The notes below the pieces were generated by a model. The model was given only the letters and a program-made list of their open reading frames with translations, was not told the origin of the DNA and did no database searches. A stretch of 10,963 nucleotides of DNA from JBCCSZ01 sp039199225. Its GTDB lineage: Bacteria; Bacteroidota; Bacteroidia; Chitinophagales; Saprospiraceae. Positions within the stretch are counted from its first letter, which is position 1, and every line of letters starts with the position of its first letter. The position numbers and the translations under genes were made by a program. The stretch is taken from NCBI GenBank assembly GCA_039199225.1, contig JBCCSZ010000265.1, positions 1 to 10,963 of the forward strand, written 5' to 3'. This document shows, piece by piece, positions 6,812 to 10,963 of this stretch.

Positions 6812-8406
6812 GGAATGATAATTTTGTGTGAGTGTATTTGATTAGTAGCGGGCAGTCGAGTTTGTAATAGATACAAGCCAGATGGCAGCTGACCAAAGTT
6901 CAATTCGTACATGGCTGCTTGATCAGAAGCTTCTTCGACCAGGCGACCTTGTAAATCGTAGAATCGATAAGCAAAATGCTGTCCACTTTCCTCCTCGATA
7001 CGTAGGCCACGACCATCCTTGAAGTAGCTAATGGTAAACGACTCGGCCAATGGCAAAGTCGGATTGTCAATGGAGGTCAATAGATTACAATTGTATTCGC
7101 TGGTAGGAAATTCTATGGTACCGTCGGGGCTCAAATCTTGGCCGTCTAGCCCCGAATAATCCAGGTGGTACTTCTCTGCCCGGAAGATGTACTGAGCATC
7201 TGGAATGATGTATTCCCAGACGGTCTCCCCCCGTGAATTGATTTCTATCAGCCGACCATTGACCCCTTCTGTGATGAAGAAGTTACCATTTTCCAAGGCT
7301 CGGGCTGCCGAGGTGTAACCAGAGTAAAAGTAGGTATTGGTCGCATTGCGATCAAACTGAAAATCGGACTGCACCGGCCCAAAAGCTTTGCCTTGCTCCA
7401 AAATGTAATTGCCATCGGCATCGACCGGTGGCGTAATGATTGGAACGGAAGAGTAGCGATCTTGAAAACTGACGTTTGGGCGATTGAGCCCATTGTTGTA
7501 GCAAATAATTTTTCCCTTGTGAGGACCTTCCAAAATCCAGTTGGGATTGTGTTGGAAGAAAAGTTCGCGATCCTCAGCCGTTCCCCTGCCGTAGTTTTGT
7601 GGATTACCCCAACGATATAGGACGTCACCGCCTTTTCCATATCGCCCACCAGTATGGCCGGCAGCCTGTTTGGTCGATGTAGAATGATCGATGATGACGA
7701 TCTCACTGATTTTTCGGACGCTTAGGGCGATTTGATCTAATTCTGGGTTGTAGTCCATTCCATTGATCATAAAGGACTCCCCAAAGTTCCAGTCGAAGAT
7801 AGCAACAGCGTCCATGTTGATGAGCTGAGGATTTTCCGACAAGATGCCGTAGTTGGGAGCATCGGGATCGCGCTGTTGAATGACGTGGTCGGAGAGCAGC
7901 CAGAGCCACTCTATGTCTCCTGTGTTGCGGTTGAGCTCGACCACTGCATCCATGTAGGTAGGTTGCGCATTGGGGATGTTGTATCCAATTTCATCGAAAT
8001 CGATTCGGTTGAGGAGCTTTCGAGCGACACAAAGATAATTTTGGTTGGGTAGCAGAATCACTTCGTACTTCAACATATAGTCATTGCTCTGTATTTGGAC
8101 CGCGTTGACCACCTGGCCACTCCAATCCCTTTCCACCACACGATTGTTGCTGATGTACACGAGGTTGCCGTTGGGCAGCAGCTTGGCATGCAGGTCAAAA
8201 TTAGAGATGTTGGGCCACGTGTGGACAATTTCACCGCAGTTGTCGATAATATACGTATTGGGAAATGCCGTTAAAAGGACATAGCCTGGAGTGGCTTCGT
8301 CTTGTGTGTTCAGCCGAATGCCAGGTTGGAGTTGAGAGAAGGCAGAATTTGAAAGGAGGAAGACGAAAAGCAAAGAAAATATTTGTGTAGAAGACCTGTA
8401 TTTCAT
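6808..8406 (-). CDS. Arylsulfotransferase-like beta-propeller paralog with eroded histidine motifs
   Basis: This encodes 532 aa from the ATG at 8406, which gives a clean signal peptide (MKYRSSTQIFSLLFVFLLSNSAFS, cut before Q25). An upstream start at 8451 would overlap the predicted -7 box and is rejected. The propeller signatures parallel the neighbouring paralog: IIDNCGEIVHTWP (~53-65), LLPNGNLVY, AVVELNRNTGDIEWLW, IIDHSTSTKQAAG, LFFQHNPNW (~282-290), ARALENGNFFI and IEINSRGETVWEYI. At positions where the paralog has H129-H130-D131, H229 and H305, this protein has K113-Y114-E115, M213 and N289; H241 and H286 are kept. It may therefore be a binding or structural subunit, or act on something else. 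The C-terminus (~452-532: FYDLQGRLVEE, LPSGLYLLQTR, HKIIIP) has the strands of a type A sorting domain but no YPNP motif. It is the first gene of the operon. Confidence 0.83.
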   Translation of the reverse strand: MKYRSSTQIFSLLFVFLLSNSAFSQLQPGIRLNTQDEATPGYVLLTAFPNTYIIDNCGEIVHTWPNISNFDLHAKLLPNGNLVYISNNRVVERDWSGQVVNAVQIQSNDYMLKYEVILLPNQNYLCVARKLLNRIDFDEIGYNIPNAQPTYMDAVVELNRNTGDIEWLWLLSDHVIQQRDPDAPNYGILSENPQLINMDAVAIFDWNFGESFMINGMDYNPELDQIALSVRKISEIVIIDHSTSTKQAAGHTGGRYGKGGDVLYRWGNPQNYGRGTAEDRELFFQHNPNWILEGPHKGKIICYNNGLNRPNVSFQDRYSSVPIITPPVDADGNYILEQGKAFGPVQSDFQFDRNATNTYFYSGYTSAARALENGNFFITEGVNGRLIEINSRGETVWEYIIPDAQYIFRAEKYHLDYSGLDGQDLSPDGTIEFPTSEYNCNLLTSIDNPTLPLAESFTISYFKDGRGLRIEEESGQHFAYRFYDLQGRLVEEASDQAAMYELNFGQLPSGLYLLQTRLPATNQIHSHKIIIP

Positions 8407-8448
8407 AAGCTTCTTTTTAGTTGTTAACTTTAGCAAGCAAGTAGTATT

Positions 8449-8481
8449 CAAATATACCTAAAAGACCATTAAAATGTCAAA
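8449..8481 (-). promoter_or_regulatory. Bacteroidota-type promoter of the arylsulfotransferase operon
   Basis: On the minus strand, TTTG (8481-8478) is followed after 21 bp by TATATTTG (8456-8449). Both match the -33 and -7 consensus (TTTG, TAnnTTTG) at normal spacing. Transcription would begin near 8443, leaving a leader of about 37 bases before the ATG at 8406. Confidence 0.7.
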
Positions 8482-8488
8482 GGTTAGC

Positions 8489-8506
8489 TTAAACACAAGT
8501 GTTTAA
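8489..8506. promoter_or_regulatory. Perfect 8+2+8 palindrome, candidate operator
   Basis: TTAAACAC (8489-8496), a two-base spacer AA, then GTGTTTAA (8499-8506). It sits between the two divergent promoters, 7 bp upstream of the minus-strand -33 box and 26 bp upstream of the plus-strand TTG. The symmetry suits a dimeric helix-turn-helix regulator. There is no T tract on either side that would make it a terminator. Confidence 0.55.
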
Positions 8507-8532
8507 ATATTGTTAAAGTCCATATCTAGCTG

Positions 8533-8562
8533 TTGATCGTGTTGTATAAATACTTAACTTTC
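8533..8562 (+). promoter_or_regulatory. Candidate promoter of the SprB-repeat protein gene
   Basis: TTG (8533-8535) is followed after 19 bp by TAACTTTC (8555-8562), matching seven of eight positions, or all but the last defined base, of TAnnTTTG. Transcription would start near 8569, about 20 bases before the ATG at 8589. Confidence 0.55.
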
Positions 8563-8588
8563 TTCAAATTAACCCACTAATCAAAGCT

Positions 8589-10412
8589 ATGAAAAAATTA
8601 TTACTCTTTTTCTTTTTGTTTGTCGCCTGTCTTTCATCTGCTCAAGATGTATCCAATGGCTGCATCATCATAGATTTTGAAGAAATTGAGGGAGAGGCTT
8701 TATTTGAGGGTTTGCGCATCAGCGATCAATTTTACGACGCCTTCGGCCTGAGCTTTCGCCTGGAAACGGGAGGTGTCCCTGTCTTGGCAGAAGTAGGTCC
8801 GCCGGTGACGGCCTTTGCTACGGCTTTTGGCAGCGACGAGCCGGCGCCCGGACAAGAGGTGGGACGTTTTTTCTTGACAGACAATGGTGTGCTTTCTGGC
8901 CTGGAAGCTCCGCCAGTGATCCTGGAATTTGAAACGCCCATCGACAGCTTCGCAGGCTGCATCATTGATATGGATTTCGATGAATTTTTCATCATCCACG
9001 CCCGCGATGCTTTCGATCAGATTATTTTGGCAGATACCATTTATGCCGGTGATCCCGGTACAGGCGATGGCCTGTCAACCTGTTGGGGCTTCAACTTGCC
9101 AGGCTGCCTCGGTGCCATCTATTCCATCCGTTTTGCTGGTTCCAGAACAACTTCCGGTGGCTTTGGATTGGCGCTGGACAATTTCAGCTTTTGCTATTCG
9201 GGCCTCAATGTGGCCGTCGTCACCCAAGACCCTGGCTGCGTCGATACCCTTGGCTCCATACAAATCAGCAACACCCGCCCGGAAGAATACGAGTATGCCA
9301 TTGACGGCGGTCCCTACAGCAGTAGTGGCTTTTTTGATAACCTTCCCGTGGGAACATACGATATTTCTGTTCTGGACAATGACGGTTGCGCTGCTTCCAT
9401 CGAAGTAGCCATCAATCCTCCTTTTCTGCCAGAAATTACAGACTTAACAGCCAATCCGACCTCCTGTGCGCTGGATAATGGCTCGATTCAAGTCTTTGCC
9501 AATGGCAGTGCCGCCAAAACCTATTCCATCGATGGCATCGATTTTCAACCGGAGACAGTCTTTCGAGACCTGCCCCCAGGCGATTACCTCGTCCGAATGC
9601 TGGATGCCAATGGTTGTACCGATTCCCTGGTAGCGACCGTTCTTCCCAGTCTAGTGCCTGCCATCGATACTGTTCTGGCAACAGACGACCTCTGCCGGGA
9701 TAGCACTGGAACAGTTTCAGTGATTGGTAGCGGCGGCACGGGTACCTTGTCTTATTCGCTTAATGAAGGACCATTTCAATCAGTGCCTTTTTTCGAAGGA
9801 TTACCGCCTGGAAATTACCGGGTAGCCTTGGTGGACGATGCTGGTTGTATGCTGGAAGATTCTGCCTTCATTGGTAATGCCGATACGATTGCGATTGCGA
9901 ACATTGAGGTGGTTGGTCCGTCGTGCGAAAGTGCCAGTGGGGTCATTTCATTCGAGGCTTCTGGTGGCACGGGCAGGCTGGCCTTTTCGATCGATGGGGG
10001 TCCCAATCGCTTGGCGCCTTCCTTTGGTGGCTTGGATGGCGGCGTTTTCAATATTGATGTAATCGACGAAATCGGCTGCGATGTTTCTTTCTCTGTCTCG
10101 GTTCCTTTGCCGATTTGTCCGGTATTTGTTCCCAACGTTTTTACGCCCAATGGCGATGGCGTCAACGAGCAGTTTCAAATCTTTACCAATCTCAAATACG
10201 ATGTTGATGTGCTGAATTATGCCATATTTGATCGTTGGGGAGAGTTGCTCTACGAATCGGGTGGCTTTACCATACTGACTGGTACGGAGTGGTGGGACGG
10301 CACATTCAAGGGGGAACCCATGATGGTTGGTGTCTATGTTTATGTCATTGAGGTAGAGCACTACAATGGCAAGAGAGAAGCCTTCAAAGGGGACGTGACC
10401 CTGGTTCGTTAA
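8589..10412 (+). CDS. Surface protein with SprB-like repeats and gliding-motility C-terminal (T9SS type B) domain
   Basis: This encodes 607 aa. Residues 1-18 are a signal peptide (MKKLLLFFFLFVACLSSA). Residues ~23-203 form an N-terminal domain starting CIIIDFEEIEGEALFEGLRI and ending FGLALDNFSFCYSG, which looks like a beta-sandwich/lectin-like fold of the kind seen in secreted bacterial proteins; I cannot name it. Four SprB-like repeats follow (~208-276, ~282-351, ~356-428, ~436-505), each with YSIDG-like and LPPGxYxVxxxDxxGC motifs and an opening/closing cysteine pair (C217/C267, C293/C343, C369/C420, C446/C497). Residues ~510-607 are the gliding-motility-associated C-terminal domain (VPNVFTPNGDGVNEQF, YAIFDRWGELLYE, WWDGTFKG, GVYVYVIEV), a type B T9SS export signal. 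SprB itself is a mobile adhesin of gliding flavobacteria; this far smaller protein is more likely a surface adhesin or filament component (inference). Its stop overlaps that of the convergent truC-like gene. Confidence 0.9.
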   Translation: MKKLLLFFFLFVACLSSAQDVSNGCIIIDFEEIEGEALFEGLRISDQFYDAFGLSFRLETGGVPVLAEVGPPVTAFATAFGSDEPAPGQEVGRFFLTDNGVLSGLEAPPVILEFETPIDSFAGCIIDMDFDEFFIIHARDAFDQIILADTIYAGDPGTGDGLSTCWGFNLPGCLGAIYSIRFAGSRTTSGGFGLALDNFSFCYSGLNVAVVTQDPGCVDTLGSIQISNTRPEEYEYAIDGGPYSSSGFFDNLPVGTYDISVLDNDGCAASIEVAINPPFLPEITDLTANPTSCALDNGSIQVFANGSAAKTYSIDGIDFQPETVFRDLPPGDYLVRMLDANGCTDSLVATVLPSLVPAIDTVLATDDLCRDSTGTVSVIGSGGTGTLSYSLNEGPFQSVPFFEGLPPGNYRVALVDDAGCMLEDSAFIGNADTIAIANIEVVGPSCESASGVISFEASGGTGRLAFSIDGGPNRLAPSFGGLDGGVFNIDVIDEIGCDVSFSVSVPLPICPVFVPNVFTPNGDGVNEQFQIFTNLKYDVDVLNYAIFDRWGELLYESGGFTILTGTEWWDGTFKGEPMMVGVYVYVIEVEHYNGKREAFKGDVTLVR

Positions 10413-10963
10413 AGGCGGAGTTTTAATAGATCAAGACTTTTTTGAAAGATGTCGCTGGGTGCTGCTTCCAGCACCAATTCCCGTTTTGATGCTGGATGCG
10501 TCAATTTCATTTTATGAGCATGTAGCAACATCTGGGTCATATTCCATTTCTCCTTAAAGAGTTTGTTTTGTTTGTTGCAACCGTGCGGGCGGTCTCCAAT
10601 GATGGGGTGCCTAAGGTGATTGCAATGCTTGCGGATTTGATGCATCCTGCCCGTTTTGGGGAAAGCTCTGATGAGGGAATACCGAGAAGTCGCGTGCTTG
10701 CCGAAAGGGATGGGCAGTTCTGTTGTTTGAAGCAATTGAAAGGCCGTTACGGCCTCCTGGGTTTTCATTCGGTCGTTTTGGAGTGGATGGTCTACCAAGA
10801 TGCTTTCTGGAAAGTAGCCCCTGACAATGGCCAGGTACTCTTTGTGTATTTCCTGCTGGATGATGGCGTTTTGTATGGCAGCAGCAGTTGGCGCGTCCAG
10901 TGCAAAAAGTAATAGACCAGATGTTTTGCGATCGAGGCGATGGATGGGGTAGACGTATTGCTC
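10409..10963 (-). CDS. truC: RluA-family pseudouridine synthase, TruC-like, 5'-partial
   Basis: 184 codons are visible before the stop; the frame runs off the right edge, so the N-terminus is missing. Isomerises a specific uridine to pseudouridine in structured RNA. The catalytic motif YPIHRLDRKTSG is intact, with the aspartate codon at 10931-10933. Downstream, EYLAIVRGYFPE, DHPLQND, ATSRYSLIRAFPKTGRMHQIRKH, HLRHPIIGDRPHG and MLLHAHKMKLTHP follow the order seen in TruC, which modifies U65 of certain tRNAs. The KTGRxHQIRxH and NHLRHPIIGDxxHG blocks resemble E. coli TruC more than RluC/RluD, but another RluA subgroup is possible. E. coli TruC is about 260 aa, so roughly 70-80 residues lie outside the window. 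No S4 domain is visible in the part present. Confidence 0.88.
   Translation of the reverse strand, partial: EQYVYPIHRLDRKTSGLLLFALDAPTAAAIQNAIIQQEIHKEYLAIVRGYFPESILVDHPLQNDRMKTQEAVTAFQLLQTTELPIPFGKHATSRYSLIRAFPKTGRMHQIRKHCNHLRHPIIGDRPHGCNKQNKLFKEKWNMTQMLLHAHKMKLTHPASKRELVLEAAPSDIFQKSLDLLKLRL

Noticed and set aside
1..8406. Idea that the SUMF1-like protein and the arylsulfotransferase pair form one sulfatase/sulfate system
   Set aside because: The SUMF1 domain lacks catalytic cysteines, no sulfatase gene is present, and the genes are separated by unrelated housekeeping genes on opposite strands.
8407..8451. Longer start for the upstream arylsulfotransferase-like protein
   Set aside because: The extension would overlap the predicted -7 box at 8449-8456 and would place 15 residues before an otherwise normal signal peptide.

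Overview
The window looks like a chromosomal segment of a Bacteroidota bacterium, most likely a Saprospiria/Lewinella-type marine or freshwater gliding bacterium. This is inferred from protein types, not from a search. Three secreted proteins carry or resemble type IX secretion system (T9SS) tails (one clear type A with a YPNP motif, a second type A, and one type B/gliding-motility C-terminal domain). There are SprB-like repeats, and several candidate promoters match the Bacteroidota -7 consensus TAnnTTTG. Start codons lack Shine-Dalgarno sequences, as is usual in this phylum.

Layout: (1) 1-1554 (+), the 3' portion of a multidomain protein with two Ig-like/carboxypeptidase-regulatory-like domains, a thrombospondin type 3 calcium-binding repeat and a C-terminal SUMF1/formylglycine-generating-enzyme fold that lacks the catalytic cysteine pair. 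(2) 1563-2754 (-), an ECF-type RNA polymerase sigma factor followed by a small two-helix membrane protein. Between them lies a repeat block of five TCACCGC heptamers and two 26/27-bp units built on the same TCACC core. (3) 2990-3967 (+), trpS, with a leader region rich in inverted and direct repeats and a strong bidirectional terminator behind it. (4) 4058-8406 (-), three genes for exported proteins: two overlapping arylsulfotransferase-like beta-propeller paralogs (ATGA stop/start overlap) and a cysteine-rich type A T9SS cargo protein. (5) 8589-10412 (+), a divergently transcribed type B T9SS cargo protein with a lectin-like N-terminal domain, four SprB-like repeats and the gliding-motility C-terminal domain. 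(6) 10409-10963 (-), a 5'-truncated RluA-family pseudouridine synthase resembling TruC.

How it fits together: trpS and the pseudouridine synthase are housekeeping translation genes flanking a block of surface/secreted proteins. The arylsulfotransferase pair and the SprB-repeat protein are divergently transcribed from a 182-bp intergenic region. That region holds a Bacteroidota-type promoter for each direction and a perfect 8+2+8 palindrome between them, so they may be co-regulated. No clearly new defence, mobile or RNA-guided system was found. The points most worth a second look are the loss of conserved histidines in one of the two sulfotransferase paralogs, the palindromic operator-like site, the sigma-factor/membrane-protein pair and the heptamer repeat array.
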